Shown piece by piece: positions 16,710 to 27,404 of a stretch of 64,000 nucleotides of DNA. The stretch covers positions 459,235-523,234 of the forward strand of contig NZ_CADFDK010000005.1 of the NCBI RefSeq assembly GCF_902832885.1, given 5' to 3'. The first letter of the stretch is position 1. Each line of letters starts with the position of its first letter. Below the pieces are notes generated by a model that saw nothing but the letters and a program-made list of their open reading frames with translations, made no database searches and was not told the DNA's origin. The stretch is from Burkholderia seminalis DSM 23518 (GTDB taxonomy: Bacteria; Pseudomonadota; Gammaproteobacteria; Burkholderiales; Burkholderiaceae). The position numbers and the translations under genes are program-made.

Positions 16710-18446
16710 TTAGCGGGCGAGCGCGGCGCGGATCTTCTCCGCGACCGTCGCCGCAGCCGCGTCGGCCGGCAACAGCGTCGCTTCGGCGTCGCGGCGGCCC
16801 TGGTACTCGATCTTGCCTTCCTTCAGGCCGCGCTCGCCGATCACCAGGCGGTGCGGCACGCCGATCAGTTCCCAGTCGGCGAACATCACGCCCGGGCGCT
16901 CGCCGCGGTCGTCGAGGATCACGTCGATGCCGGCCGCGACGAGTTCCGCGTACAGCTTGTCGGCCGTCTCGCGCACCATCTCGCTGCGGTCATAGCCCAT
17001 CGGACACAGCACGACTTCGAACGGCGCGATCGACTCGGGCCAGATGATGCCCTTGTCGTCGAAGTTCTGTTCGATCGCCGCGCCGAGAATGCGCGTGACG
17101 CCGACGCCGTAGCAGCCCATCAGCATCGGCTGCGGCTTGCCCGACTCGTCGAGGAACGTCGCACCCATCGCTTCCGAATACTTGGTGCCGAGCTGGAACA
17201 CGTGGCCGACCTCGATCCCGCGGCAGATGTCGATCACGCCCTTGCCGTCCGGCGACGCGTCGCCCTTCTTCACGTTGCGCACGTCGGCGACGTCCGGCTC
17301 CGGCAGGTCGCGGCCCCAGTTCACGCCGGCGATGTGATAGTCGACCTCGTTCGCGCCGACGACGAAGTCGCTCATGTTCGCGACCGTACGGTCCGCGATC
17401 ACCTTCACGGGCTTCTTCGTGCCGACCGGGCCGAGGTAGCCCGGCGGCGTGCCGAACCACTCGACGATTTCCTGTTCGGTCGCGAAGCGGTGGTTCTTCA
17501 GACCCGGCAGCTTCGACACCTTGATCTCGTTCAGGTCGTGGTCGCCGCGCAGCATCACCAGCCAGATCGTCGGCTCGGCGCCTTCGTTGTCGGTCGCGAG
17601 CACGATCGACTTGATCGTGCGCTCGAGCGGGATCGCCAGCAGTTCGGCAACGGCTTCGCACTTCGCCTTGCCGGGCGTCGCGACCTTTTCCAGCGCTTGC
17701 GCCGGCGCCGCGCGTTCGGCGATCAGCGGCAGGGCTTCGGCCGCTTCGATGTTCGCCGCGAAGTCGGAGGTCGGGCAGTAGGCGATCGCGTCCTCGCCGG
17801 TGTCGGCGATCACGTGGAACTCGTGCGAGAAATTGCCGCCGATCGAGCCGCTGTCGGCCGCGACCGCGCGGAACTCGAGGCCGAGGCGCGTGAAGATGCG
17901 CACGTACGCGTCGTACATCTTGCGATACGACTCGTTCAGGCCGGCCGCGTCCTTGTCGAACGAATACGCGTCCTTCATGATGAATTCGCGGCCGCGCATC
18001 ACGCCGAAGCGCGGACGGATCTCGTCGCGGAACTTCGTCTGGATCTGGTAGAAGTTCACCGGCATCTGCCGGTAGCTCTTGATCTGGTTGCGCGCGATGT
18101 CGGTAATGACTTCCTCGTGCGTCGGCCCGATCACGAAGTCGTTGTCCTTGCGGTCCTTGAAGCGCAGCAGCTCGGGGCCGTACTGTTCCCAGCGGCCCGA
18201 TTCCTGCCACAGCTCGGCCGGCTGCACGGCCGGCATCAGCAGCTCGATGGCGCCCGCCCGGTTCATTTCCTCGCGCACGATCGCCTCGACCTTGCGAATC
18301 GAACGCAAGCCGACCGGCAGGTAGTTATAGATGCCGCCGGCGACGCGACGGATCATGCCGGCGCGGACCATCAGCTTGTGGCTGACGATCTCCGCGTCGG
18401 CGGGAGCTTCTTTCAGGGTGCCGATAAAGAAACGGGAAGCTTTCAT
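16710..18446 (-). CDS. proS: Prolyl-tRNA synthetase (bacterial type with editing domain)
   Basis: Charges tRNA-Pro with proline. The 578-residue length fits the bacterial ProS with the YbaK-like INS editing domain inserted between class II motifs 2 and 3, about residues 220-400. Motif 1 is near residue 60, motif 2 near [25 protein letters not shown] (about 135-160), and motif 3 includes [13 protein letters not shown]. The C-terminal anticodon-binding domain follows. The matching tRNA-Pro(CGG) is also in the window, at 24533. The start [15 protein letters not shown] is typical for betaproteobacteria. Confidence 0.97.
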   Translation of the reverse strand: MKASRFFIGTLKEAPADAEIVSHKLMVRAGMIRRVAGGIYNYLPVGLRSIRKVEAIVREEMNRAGAIELLMPAVQPAELWQESGRWEQYGPELLRFKDRKDNDFVIGPTHEEVITDIARNQIKSYRQMPVNFYQIQTKFRDEIRPRFGVMRGREFIMKDAYSFDKDAAGLNESYRKMYDAYVRIFTRLGLEFRAVAADSGSIGGNFSHEFHVIADTGEDAIAYCPTSDFAANIEAAEALPLIAERAAPAQALEKVATPGKAKCEAVAELLAIPLERTIKSIVLATDNEGAEPTIWLVMLRGDHDLNEIKVSKLPGLKNHRFATEQEIVEWFGTPPGYLGPVGTKKPVKVIADRTVANMSDFVVGANEVDYHIAGVNWGRDLPEPDVADVRNVKKGDASPDGKGVIDICRGIEVGHVFQLGTKYSEAMGATFLDESGKPQPMLMGCYGVGVTRILGAAIEQNFDDKGIIWPESIAPFEVVLCPMGYDRSEMVRETADKLYAELVAAGIDVILDDRGERPGVMFADWELIGVPHRLVIGERGLKEGKIEYQGRRDAEATLLPADAAAATVAEKIRAALAR

Positions 18447-18625
18447 GCGGACGGTTCCAAAAACGGCGCCCCCAGGCGGGGCGCCCGAAAAAGTTTCAAG
18501 GTGAAAAAGCTGCGCGCGACGAACGACGATGGCGCAGATGACGTAGCAGACTAATCAGGGACAATTCAGTCGGTGCACCCCGCGCGGTTTCGCTCCGTCA
18601 CGGTGCGCAGCGCCCGTTATCTGTT

Positions 18626-18631
18626 TATAAT
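18626..18631 (+). promoter_or_regulatory. Candidate -10 of rppH
   Basis: Perfect TATAAT 33 bases before the rppH ATG. No good -35 hexamer is visible at 16-18 bp upstream. Confidence 0.45.
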
Positions 18632-18664
18632 CAAAGCAATTTTAAAGGATTCGAAGGTGGTTGT

Positions 18665-19312
18665 ATGCTGGATCGTGAAGGCTTTCGCCCGAACGTCGGC
18701 ATCATCCTCTTGAACGCGCGCAACGAGGTGTTTTGGGGCAAGCGGCTCCGCGAGCATTCCTGGCAGTTTCCTCAAGGTGGGATCAAGTACGGCGAGACCC
18801 CCATGCAGGCGATGTACCGGGAACTGCACGAGGAAACGGGCCTGCATCCGGAACACGTCAAGATAATCGGCCGCACTCGCGACTGGTTGCGTTACGAGGT
18901 GCCTGACAAGTTCATCAAACGCGAAGTACGCGGTCATTACCGCGGCCAGAAGCAGATCTGGTTCCTGCTGCGGATGGTTGGACGCGATTGCGACATTTGC
19001 TTGCGCGCGACCGATCACCCGGAGTTCGATGCGTGGCGCTGGAACGAGTACTGGGTACCGCTCGATGCGGTGATCGAGTTCAAGCGGGATGTCTATCAGT
19101 TGGCGCTGACGGAACTGTCGCGCTTCCTGCGCCGCCCGGCGCAGCGAGCCGAGAAGCCGCGCGGGCCGCGAATGTCGCGCTATCCGCGCGTCATTGGCGT
19201 ACAGGCCCAGCAGACGCTGACGATTGTCGACACATCGGTAGTGTGTTCGGAGATCGAAGTGGAGGCGAGCACGCTCGACGAGATGCCGCCCCACGTGATC
19301 GTCGGCAAATGA
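18665..19312 (+). CDS. rppH: RNA pyrophosphohydrolase
   Basis: Removes pyrophosphate from the 5' triphosphate end of mRNA, which triggers RNase E decay. The Nudix box GX5EX7REUXEEXGU is intact at residues 38-60 ([10 protein letters not shown], then RELHEETGL). The N-terminus [17 protein letters not shown] and the conserved WQFPQGGI are diagnostic for RppH. At 215 residues it is about 40 longer than the E. coli enzyme; the extra C-terminal part beyond about 165 is low in family conservation. It is divergent from proS, with 218 bases between. Confidence 0.96.
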   Translation: MLDREGFRPNVGIILLNARNEVFWGKRLREHSWQFPQGGIKYGETPMQAMYRELHEETGLHPEHVKIIGRTRDWLRYEVPDKFIKREVRGHYRGQKQIWFLLRMVGRDCDICLRATDHPEFDAWRWNEYWVPLDAVIEFKRDVYQLALTELSRFLRRPAQRAEKPRGPRMSRYPRVIGVQAQQTLTIVDTSVVCSEIEVEASTLDEMPPHVIVGK

Positions 19313-19331
19313 CGAGTCGGACTGCATGACC

Positions 19332-19362
19332 GGGCGCGACCATGGTGTCGCGCCCTTTTTTT
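19332..19362 (+). terminator. Terminator after rppH, directly before the next gene's ribosome site
   Basis: GGGCGCGAC (19332-19340) pairs perfectly with GTCGCGCCC (19347-19355), followed by seven T (19356-19362). The GAGGAA ribosome site of the next gene begins at 19365. Confidence 0.85.
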
Positions 19363-19376
19363 ACGAGGAATGCATA

Positions 19377-19934
19377 TTGAAAGCGATTGCTCTCGCGCTC
19401 GCATCGATCGCCGCGATGGCTGCCCTGGCCGGCTGCGCGAATTCGAAAGCGCCGTCCAACAAGGATGACAGCGAGTTCGTCTATCTGCTGGACCGCCAGG
19501 GGAACTGGAAGGAAAACACGGTCGACACGCTGCCGCCGCTGCCGCAAACGGGCGACCTGCTGCCGTTCAACGTATCGCAGAACACGCCGCTCAAGTTCTT
19601 CGTCGACGCGAAGTCGCTCGACGTCGGCTCCGATGGCGTCGTGCGCTACGCGGTCGTCATCACGAGCCCGGCCGGCGCGCGCAACGTGAACTACGAAGGC
19701 ATCCGCTGCGACACCTACGAATGGCGCCAGTACGCGGGCCTGAACTCGGACCACAACGGCTGGGATCGCACGGTCGAGAACGACTGGCGGCGCATCGAGA
19801 ACGGCGAACTGAACGCTTACCACTCCGCGCTGTATCAGGACTACTTCTGCTCGAACAAGATGCCGCAAGGCTCGACCCGGCAGATCCTGGAAAACATCCG
19901 GTTCCACCGCACCGCGATGACGCAGTTGCGTTGA
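19377..19934 (+). CDS. CNP1-like family lipoprotein
   Basis: A 185-residue predicted lipoprotein of unknown function. From a TTG start the N-terminus is a signal peptide (LKAIALALASIAAMAAL) ending in the lipobox LAGC. GAGGAA lies 6 bases before the TTG, which decides the start; the longer upstream frame has no signal peptide at its start and crosses the terminator. The mature part matches the CNP1-like family, first noted as a Neisseria cryptic protein, with conserved RCDTYEWRQYAG and DYFC segments. A terminator follows. Expression is puzzling because a terminator also lies just upstream. Confidence 0.82.
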   Translation: MKAIALALASIAAMAALAGCANSKAPSNKDDSEFVYLLDRQGNWKENTVDTLPPLPQTGDLLPFNVSQNTPLKFFVDAKSLDVGSDGVVRYAVVITSPAGARNVNYEGIRCDTYEWRQYAGLNSDHNGWDRTVENDWRRIENGELNAYHSALYQDYFCSNKMPQGSTRQILENIRFHRTAMTQLR

Positions 19935-19972
19935 CGGCGCACGGTGCGGGCCCTCCGCATCGCATGCCACTC

Positions 19973-20001
19973 GAAAAAGCCCGCGTCGCGCGGGCTTTTT
20001 C
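19973..20001. terminator. Bidirectional terminator between the CNP1-like gene and proB
   Basis: GAAAAAGCCCGCG (19973-19985) pairs perfectly with CGCGGGCTTTTTC (19989-20001) around TCG. A/T tracts on both sides suit termination of both converging genes. Confidence 0.92.
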
Positions 20002-20037
20002 ATTGGACTGCCTGGACACCCGAAACCTGGCCGGCGA

Positions 20038-21156
20038 TCACACCAGCACGAGGTTGTCGCGATGGATCAGTTCCGGCTCCAGCATGTAGCCGAGCACCGC
20101 CTCGATCTCGCCGCTCGGCTTGCGGTGAATCAGCTTCGTTTCCGCGCTGCTGTAGTTCGTGAGCCCGCGCGCCACTTCGCGCCCGTCGGGGCCGACACAC
20201 GCGATCACCTCGCCGCGCGCGAACGCGCCCTGCACGTCGATCACGCCGATCGGCAGCAGGCTCTTGCCGCCGGCCGTCAGCTTTTCGACCGCGCCGGCGT
20301 CGATCACGACATGGCCGCGCACCTGCAGATGGTCGGCCATCCATTGCTTGCGCGCCGCCATCCGCGCGGTACGCGCGATCAGCTGGGTGCCGATCGCCTC
20401 GCCGGCCGCCAGGCGCACGAGCACGTCGGCCTCCCGGCCGCTCGCGATCACGGTGTTCGCGCCGCTGTGTGCCGCACGCTTCGCCGCGAGGATCTTCGTC
20501 AGCATCCCGCCGCGACCGAGGCTCGAACCGGCGCCGCCGGCCATCGCCTCGAGCTCCGGCGCGCCCGCATTGGCCTCGGCGACGAGCGTCGCGTTCGGGT
20601 CCTTGCGCGGATCGGCCGTGAACAGCCCGGTCTGGTCGGTCAGGATGATCAGCGCATCGCCTTCGATCAGGTTCGCGACGAGCGCGCCGAGCGTGTCGTT
20701 GTCGCCGAACTTGATTTCGTCGGTGACGACCGTGTCGTTCTCGTTGATGATCGGCACGACGCCGAGCCGCAGCAGCGTGAGCAGCGTCGAGCGCGCATTC
20801 AGGTAGCGCTCGCGATCGGCCAGGTCGGCGTGCGTGAGCAGGATCTGCGCGGTGCGGATGTCGTGTTCGGTGAAGCGGCTCTCATAGACCTGCGCGAGCC
20901 CCATCTGGCCGACCGCCGCCGCGGCCTGCAACTCATCGATTTCGCGCGGCCGCTTGCTCCAGCCGAGGCGCTGCATCCCTTCCGCGATCGCGCCCGAACT
21001 GACGAGCACGACTTCCTTGCCCTGCGCGCGCAATGCGGCGATCTGGGCTGCCCAGCGGCCGATTGCAGCATGATCGAGCCCCTTGCCGTCGTTGGTCACG
21101 AGGCTGGAACCCACCTTCACCACCAATCGCTTCGAATCCGCGATGATCGAACGCAT
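20038..21156 (-). CDS. proB: Glutamate 5-kinase with PUA domain
   Basis: Phosphorylates glutamate, the first and feedback-controlled step of proline synthesis. The 372-residue protein has the amino-acid kinase domain ([13 protein letters not shown] near residue 17, [20 protein letters not shown] near 140) and a C-terminal PUA domain from about 285, as in the long E. coli-type enzyme. It sits 90 bases downstream of obg in the same direction, the usual betaproteobacterial order rplU-rpmA-obg-proB. A perfect bidirectional hairpin closes it. Confidence 0.97.
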   Translation of the reverse strand: MRSIIADSKRLVVKVGSSLVTNDGKGLDHAAIGRWAAQIAALRAQGKEVVLVSSGAIAEGMQRLGWSKRPREIDELQAAAAVGQMGLAQVYESRFTEHDIRTAQILLTHADLADRERYLNARSTLLTLLRLGVVPIINENDTVVTDEIKFGDNDTLGALVANLIEGDALIILTDQTGLFTADPRKDPNATLVAEANAGAPELEAMAGGAGSSLGRGGMLTKILAAKRAAHSGANTVIASGREADVLVRLAAGEAIGTQLIARTARMAARKQWMADHLQVRGHVVIDAGAVEKLTAGGKSLLPIGVIDVQGAFARGEVIACVGPDGREVARGLTNYSSAETKLIHRKPSGEIEAVLGYMLEPELIHRDNLVLV

Positions 21157-21246
21157 CCTGCACTGTCTCCTGTATCTGATGCCTGCCCGGCAGGGCGCGA
21201 TTGAACGCCGACGCCGGGCGGCACGCCCGGCGCGTTCCGGAACCGC

Positions 21247-22362
<1,116 letters not shown>

Positions 22363-22483
22363 TCACTCCGCCCAGTATTTCCGCTATTGTGCCGCGCGCC
22401 GGCACGCTTGAACAATCTGCCGTTCGGCCGATCGTACGCCGGTTGCGCGAGGGTCGCCGGCCCGCGCATGCGCCCGGCGACCA

Positions 22484-22519
22484 AATAAAAAAAGGCCCCG
22501 CGAAGACTGCGGGGCCTTT
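22484..22519 (-). terminator. rpmA terminator
   Basis: AAAGGCCCCGC (22491-22501) pairs with GCGGGGCCTTT (22509-22519). On the minus strand it is followed by seven T, then ATTT. It lies between rpmA and obg. Confidence 0.92.
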
Positions 22520-22546
22520 CGGCTACGAAGCCCGTGGGTGCCTGAC

Positions 22547-22810
22547 TTAGGCAGCCGCCGGGACGACGATGACCAGATGCTTCTTGTCCGCGCCCTTCGT
22601 CGCGAACTTGACGTGACCGTCGACCAGCGCGAACAGGGTGTGATCCTTGCCCATGCCGACGTTCTCGCCTGCGTGCATGCGCGTACCGCGCTGACGCACG
22701 ATGATGCCGCCGGCATTGATTGCCTGGCCGCCGTACACTTTCACGCCGAGACGCTTCGACTCGGAGTCGCGGCCGTTCCGGGAAGAGCCGCCTGCCTTTT
22801 TGTGTGCCAT
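22547..22810 (-). CDS. rpmA: 50S ribosomal protein L27
   Basis: Ribosomal protein close to the peptidyl transferase centre. The 87 residues start [16 protein letters not shown], the uncleaved proteobacterial L27 N-terminus that reaches the tRNA 3' ends. The conserved [10 protein letters not shown] segment follows in the middle. It lies 24 bases downstream of rplU in the same direction and has a strong terminator after it. Confidence 0.98.
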
Positions 22811-22834
22811 CTGATTGCTCCTTTACCGAGGCGC

Positions 22835-23146
22835 TTACGCGTTGATCGCGTCGATGCGCAGCTCAGTGTAGTTCTGGCGGTGGCCGCCGTGCTTTTGGTA
22901 GTGCTTCCGGCGACGCATCTTGAAGATGGTGACCTTGGCATGACGACCGTGCGACACAACGGTGGCCTTGACGGAAGCCCCACTGACCAGCGGCGCACCG
23001 AACTTAATCGATTCGCCTTCGCCCACTGCGAGAACCTGGTCGAGCGTGATTTCAGCGTCAATGTCAGCCGGTATCTGTTCTACTTTGAGTTTTTCGCCAA
23101 CGGCAACCTTGTACTGCTTGCCGCCGGTTTTTATGACCGCGTACAT
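22835..23146 (-). CDS. rplU: 50S ribosomal protein L21
   Basis: Ribosomal protein that binds 23S rRNA. It has 103 residues starting [14 protein letters not shown], the family N-terminus, and ends with the basic signature [17 protein letters not shown] near residues 73-90. The open frame extends upstream to 23281, but that would read through the promoter, so the ATG at 23146 is used. A near-consensus sigma70 promoter lies 56 bases upstream. Confidence 0.98.
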   Translation of the reverse strand: MYAVIKTGGKQYKVAVGEKLKVEQIPADIDAEITLDQVLAVGEGESIKFGAPLVSGASVKATVVSHGRHAKVTIFKMRRRKHYQKHGGHRQNYTELRIDAINA

Positions 23147-23201
23147 TGAGAACCTCACTCTGGATCCAATTTTTCCGCACACCACGCGCGGAAAACACGT
23201 G

Positions 23202-23230
23202 ATTATACATGGGGTTAGCACCGAAGTCAA
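23202..23230 (-). promoter_or_regulatory. rplU-rpmA promoter
   Basis: On the minus strand, -35 TTGACT (23225-23230) and -10 TATAAT (23202-23207) have the optimal 17-bp spacing. 11 of 12 bases match sigma70 consensus, as expected for a highly expressed ribosomal operon. Confidence 0.9.
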
Positions 23231-23324
23231 AACCGATCGACGATTGCCGCGCACAAGCCCCGGCCGAACGGCCAAAATCACGGCTGCGGCACGTCTGACA
23301 GACCGGGATTTCGCGGATTCGACT

Positions 23325-23330
23325 TATAAT
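23325..23330 (+). promoter_or_regulatory. Candidate -10 of ispB
   Basis: Perfect TATAAT 26 bases before the ispB ATG. The -35 region is poor; a CTGACA at 23295 is 24 bp away, too far for normal spacing. Confidence 0.5.
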
Positions 23331-23356
23331 CCGCCGCATCACCCAATTCCATCATC

Positions 23357-24352
23357 ATGTCGTCGTCCACCGCCTCCCCCACCCTCAGCGCCGCCCACCT
23401 GCTCGCTCCGATCACCAGCGACATGGAGCAGGTAAATCGCGTTATCCGGCAAAGCCTCGCGTCCGACGTGCTGCTGATCAACCAGATCGCCGAGTACATC
23501 ATCGGTGCGGGCGGCAAGCGGCTGCGTCCGGCGTTGCTGCTGCTCGTCGCCGGCGCGCTCGGCGAAACGTCGCACCAGCGGCACGTGCTGGCCGCCGTCG
23601 TCGAGTTCATCCACACGGCCACGCTGCTGCATGACGACGTCGTCGACGAATCCGAGCTGCGCCGCGGCCGCCAGACCGCCAATGCGCTGTTCGGCAACGC
23701 GGCGAGCGTGCTGGTAGGCGATTACCTCTACTCGCGCTCGTTCGAGATGATGGTCGGCGTCGGCAAGATGCGCGTGATGGAGATCCTGTCCGAAGCGACG
23801 ACGATCATTTCCGAAGGCGAGGTGCTGCAGCTCCTCAACATGCACGACGCGGACGTCGACGAAACGCGCTACATGCAGGTGATCCGCTACAAGACGGCCA
23901 AGCTGTTCGAGGCGTCGGCCCGCCTGGGCGCCGTGCTCGCGGGCGCCGATGCGCCGACCGAGGCCGCCGCCGCCGAATACGGGCGCCGCATCGGTACCGC
24001 GTTCCAGATCATGGACGACTGGCTCGACTACGCAGGCACCGTCGAGGCCATGGGCAAGAACGCCGGCGACGACCTGCGCGAAGGCAAGCCGACGCTGCCG
24101 CTCATCTATCTGATCGAACGCGGCACGCCCGAGCAGTCGGCACTGGCGCGCGAAGCGATCGAACAGGGCGGCACCGATCGTTTCGACACGATCTTCGACG
24201 CGATCACGCGCTCCGGCGCACTCGATCACACGCTCGAATGCGCGCGTCAGGAAGCGCAGGCCGCAGCCGCCGCGATCGCCGCGTTCCCCGATTCGATCTA
24301 CAAGGAGAGCCTGCTCGCGCTGTGCTCGTATTCGACGTCGCGACAGTCGTAA
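23357..24352 (+). CDS. ispB: Long-chain polyprenyl diphosphate synthase
   Basis: Builds the octaprenyl side chain of ubiquinone (Burkholderia mainly uses Q-8) from farnesyl and isopentenyl diphosphate. The 331-residue protein has both aspartate-rich motifs, DDVVD at 93-97 and DDWLD at 220-224, and the conserved GGKRLRPAL near 52. It is divergent from rplU, with promoters on each strand in the 210-base gap. The function ties to coq7 later in the window, also in ubiquinone synthesis. Chain length is inferred from family and organism, not from the sequence alone. Confidence 0.94.
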   Translation: MSSSTASPTLSAAHLLAPITSDMEQVNRVIRQSLASDVLLINQIAEYIIGAGGKRLRPALLLLVAGALGETSHQRHVLAAVVEFIHTATLLHDDVVDESELRRGRQTANALFGNAASVLVGDYLYSRSFEMMVGVGKMRVMEILSEATTIISEGEVLQLLNMHDADVDETRYMQVIRYKTAKLFEASARLGAVLAGADAPTEAAAAEYGRRIGTAFQIMDDWLDYAGTVEAMGKNAGDDLREGKPTLPLIYLIERGTPEQSALAREAIEQGGTDRFDTIFDAITRSGALDHTLECARQEAQAAAAAIAAFPDSIYKESLLALCSYSTSRQS

Positions 24353-24532
24353 GCCGATCGCGTGCGTCGCCGCCACGGCTGCGACGACGCACCGTCGACA
24401 CGGGAAATTCACCTGTCTCGAAAATTTTCTTCTCCAAGGCCTTCCCTTTTTAAAGAAACGTCGTTATAGTTATGTTCTTGCTCGACGACGCAGCGGTCTT
24501 GAAGAAGACGGCGAAATCGGAAGAGTCCAAAT

Positions 24533-24609
24533 CGGGGTGTAGCTTAGCCTGGTAGAGCGCTACGTTCGGGACGTAGAGGCCGGAGGTTCGAATCCTCTCA
24601 CCCCGACCA
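24533..24609 (+). tRNA. proK: tRNA-Pro (anticodon CGG)
   Basis: A 77-base cloverleaf. The acceptor arms CGGGGTG (24533-24539) and CACCCCG (24599-24605) pair fully, and the 3' CCA is encoded. The anticodon stem CTACG/CGTAG encloses loop TTCGGGA, giving anticodon CGG, which reads CCG, the dominant proline codon here. The T loop is GTTCGAATC. An intrinsic terminator follows 7 bases later. Confidence 0.96.
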
Positions 24610-24616
24610 GATTTGT

Positions 24617-24650
24617 AAAAAACCGTGCACCGTGTGCACGGTTTTTTTTT
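24617..24650. terminator. tRNA-Pro terminator
   Basis: AAAAAACCGTGCAC (24617-24630) pairs with GTGCACGGTTTTTT (24634-24647), CGT loop, and a run of nine T on the plus strand. Confidence 0.94.
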
Positions 24651-24750
24651 GCCCGGCCGCCTCAGGCCCCATGTGTCGCGCACGACACATCGCGGTCGCC
24701 GGCCTCTGCTATATTCCCTCCATCCCTGTCCTTCACTGCCCATCCGACGC

Positions 24751-26043
24751 GTGGACCAAATTCCCTTATGGGCGCAAATCGGCGCCGTCTTCCTGCTTCT
24801 CCTCTGTTCCAGCTTCTTTTCGATTTCCGAGACCGCGATGATGGCGCTCAACCGCCATCGGCTGAAGCATCTCGCCGGCCAGGGCGCGCTCGGCGCGAAA
24901 ACCACGCAAGGCCTGCTCACGCGCACTGACCTGCTGCTCAGCGTGATCCTGATCGGCAACAACCTGTTCAACACGATCATCCCGGTCCTGACGACGTCGC
25001 TCGCGCTGCATACGTTCGGCCGCAACAACCTCGCGCTGTCGATCGCGACCGGCATCGTCGCGTTCCTGATCATCGTGTTCGCGGAAATCGCACCGAAGAT
25101 CGTCGGCGCGACCTTCCCCGAACGCATCGCCCTGCCCGCGAGCCTCGTGATCGCGCCGCTGATGCGCGTGTTCAAGCCGGTCGTCTGGTTCGTCAACGCG
25201 CTCGCGAACGGCGTGCTGTGGGCGCTGCGCATCAACACGAAGAAGGGTCGCGACCAGCGGATGTCGGCCGACGAGCTGCGCGCCATCGTGCTCGAGTCGA
25301 GCAGCTTCATGCCGACCAAGCACCGCAGCATCCTGCTCAACCTGTTCGACCTCGAGAACATCACGGTCGATGACGTGATGGTGCCGCGCCGACAGATCGA
25401 GTCGCTCAACTTCTACGCGCCGCTCGACGACGTCCTGCACCAGCTCGAGACCTGCTATCACAACCGGCTCGTCGTCTACGAAGGCGACATCGACAAGGTG
25501 CTCGGCGTGCTGCACGTGCGCAAGACGCTGACCGCGCTCCACAATCAGGAGTTCGACCGCGAGACGCTGCGCACGCTGCTCGCCGAGCCGTACTACGTGC
25601 CGTCGGGCACGCCGGTGGTCCAGCAGCTCCAGTTCTTCCAGGAAACGCGGCAACGCACCGCGCTCGTCGTCAACGAGTACGGCGAGCTCGAAGGGCTCGT
25701 CACGCCCGAAGACATCATCGAGGAACTGATCGGCGAATTCACGACGTCGATGCCGCGCAGCGAACGCGCGGGCGGCTGGGACGAGAACGGCGAATGCATC
25801 GTGTCGGCCAGCATGCCGCTGCGCGAACTGAACCGCTGGCTGCACCTGAAGCTGCCGACCGACGGTCCGAAGACGCTGAACGGACTGGTGCTCGAAATCC
25901 TCGAGGAAATTCCGGAAGACGACGTGTGCCTGAAGATCGGCGACGTGATGCTCGAGGTGATGCGCAGCGACGATCAGGCCGTGCGCACCGTCAAGCTCTT
26001 CAAGCCGCGCGGCGCGCGCACCGCACGCGCCGCCACCCGCTAG
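24751..26043 (+). CDS. HlyC/CorC-type CNNM transporter with CBS pair
   Basis: A 430-residue inner-membrane protein of the CorB/CorC (CNNM) family, linked to magnesium or cobalt export and resistance. The N-terminal CNNM domain (about 5-185) has three to four membrane helices with SSFFSISETAMMALNRHRL. Two CBS domains follow (about 205-335), where nucleotides bind, and a CorC_HlyC C-terminal domain ends it. The start is GTG at 24751 (MDQIPLWAQIG), which places the first helix at residue 7; the upstream frame lacks a fitting start. The old name haemolysin is not implied. Confidence 0.9.
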   Translation: MDQIPLWAQIGAVFLLLLCSSFFSISETAMMALNRHRLKHLAGQGALGAKTTQGLLTRTDLLLSVILIGNNLFNTIIPVLTTSLALHTFGRNNLALSIATGIVAFLIIVFAEIAPKIVGATFPERIALPASLVIAPLMRVFKPVVWFVNALANGVLWALRINTKKGRDQRMSADELRAIVLESSSFMPTKHRSILLNLFDLENITVDDVMVPRRQIESLNFYAPLDDVLHQLETCYHNRLVVYEGDIDKVLGVLHVRKTLTALHNQEFDRETLRTLLAEPYYVPSGTPVVQQLQFFQETRQRTALVVNEYGELEGLVTPEDIIEELIGEFTTSMPRSERAGGWDENGECIVSASMPLRELNRWLHLKLPTDGPKTLNGLVLEILEEIPEDDVCLKIGDVMLEVMRSDDQAVRTVKLFKPRGARTARAATR

Positions 26044-26126
26044 CCGAACGGCCGACTGCCGGCGCCGCCCGCGACGCGCGACCATCTGCAGGTCACGGTC
26101 AACAGGCGGCCAGCGTGCCGGCTCAC

Positions 26127-27404
26127 ATGCCTTTTCCTCCTTCCGGGGCGCCGCTGCGCATGCAGCCGCCGCCCGCCCGCTCCGCCGCGCCGCCTGCCGC
26201 CGTGCCTCACGCACTCGACGCGGCCCAGCTCGACGATGCGCCGGCCGTGCGGCTGCTGACGGACACGCTGCACGCGGCACGCGTGCGCGATGCATCCGAC
26301 ATCCACGTCGAGCCGTTCGAAACCGGCTGGCGCATCCGCCTGCGTATCGACGGCGTGCTGCACGACCACGCGCGGCCGCCCGCGCACCTGCGCGACGCGC
26401 TCGTCACGCGAATCAAGGTGCTCGCGCGCATGGACATCGCCGAGCGGCGACTTCCGCAGGACGGCAGGCTGCGCATCGCGATCGACGGCGGCACGCGCGG
26501 CGACTATCGCGTCAGCTCGCTGCCGACGCTGTTCGGCGAAAAGCTGGTGCTGCGGCGCCTCGACACGCTGCCGCCCGATCTCACGCTCGCCCGTCTCGGC
26601 TTCGACGCGCAGCAGGCCGCCGCGATGGAGGCCGCGATACGCGCACCGCATGGCCTCGTGCTCGTCACCGGCCCGACCGGCAGCGGCAAGACGCTATCGC
26701 TCTACTGCGCGCTGCAGATGCTCGATCGCGACGCGCACAACGTCTGCACGGTCGAGGATCCCGCCGAGATCCAGCTCGACGGGATCAACCAGGTCGGTGT
26801 CGCCGAAAAGGCCGGGCTCACGTTCGCGACGGCGCTGCGTGCGCTGTTGCGGCAGGATCCGGACATCATCATGGTCGGCGAGATACGCGATGCCGAAACG
26901 GCCGACGTCGCGATCAAGGCCGCGCAGACCGGCCATCTCGTACTGTCGACGCTGCACACGAACGACGCGCCGGCCGCCATCGCCCGCATGCTCGATATCG
27001 GCGTCGCGCCGTACAACCTCGCGGCCGCGCTGCAGCTCGTCACCGCGCAGCGCCTCGTCCGGCGCCTGTGCGTCGCATGCCGTGTCCCGTCGGACGCACC
27101 GGCGCGCGGGCTGCGGGAAGCCGGCTGCGACCCGGCGGCGCTGGCGGCCGGATGGCGGCCCTTCGTCGCGCGCGGCTGCGCCGCCTGTCACGGGATCGGC
27201 TATCGCGGCCGCATCGGGCTGCATCAGACGATGCCAGTCTCGCCGGAACTCGCGGAGCGCATCGTCGCGCGCGCAAGCGTCGGGGCGCTCGCGCAATGCG
27301 CGGCAGCCGAAGGCGTGCGCAACCTGCGCGATGCCGCATTCGCACGCGTGCGGGACGGCACGACGAGCCTCGCGGAAGCCGTCGCCGCCACCCCCGCCGT
27401 ATGA
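26127..27404 (+). CDS. PilB/GspE-type secretion/assembly ATPase with short N-terminus
   Basis: Hexameric ATPase that powers pilin assembly in type IV pili or type II secretion. It has 425 residues against about 570 for PilB. Walker A GPTGSGKT is at residues 182-189, the Asp and His boxes and Walker B (DIIMVGEIRD) follow, and a zinc-type pair CVAC (near 315) and CAAC fits PilB/GspE rather than PilT. The N-terminal MshE domain is missing. The stop overlaps the next gene by ATGA, and the order ATPase, PilC-like, PilD-like supports a pilus role. No pilin gene is nearby. Confidence 0.88.
   Translation: MPFPPSGAPLRMQPPPARSAAPPAAVPHALDAAQLDDAPAVRLLTDTLHAARVRDASDIHVEPFETGWRIRLRIDGVLHDHARPPAHLRDALVTRIKVLARMDIAERRLPQDGRLRIAIDGGTRGDYRVSSLPTLFGEKLVLRRLDTLPPDLTLARLGFDAQQAAAMEAAIRAPHGLVLVTGPTGSGKTLSLYCALQMLDRDAHNVCTVEDPAEIQLDGINQVGVAEKAGLTFATALRALLRQDPDIIMVGEIRDAETADVAIKAAQTGHLVLSTLHTNDAPAAIARMLDIGVAPYNLAAALQLVTAQRLVRRLCVACRVPSDAPARGLREAGCDPAALAAGWRPFVARGCAACHGIGYRGRIGLHQTMPVSPELAERIVARASVGALAQCAAAEGVRNLRDAAFARVRDGTTSLAEAVAATPAV

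Noticed and set aside
24450-25409. 319-residue minus-strand open frame across tRNA-Pro and the CorC-type gene
   Set aside because: It would translate through a tRNA gene and is antisense to a clear transporter gene.
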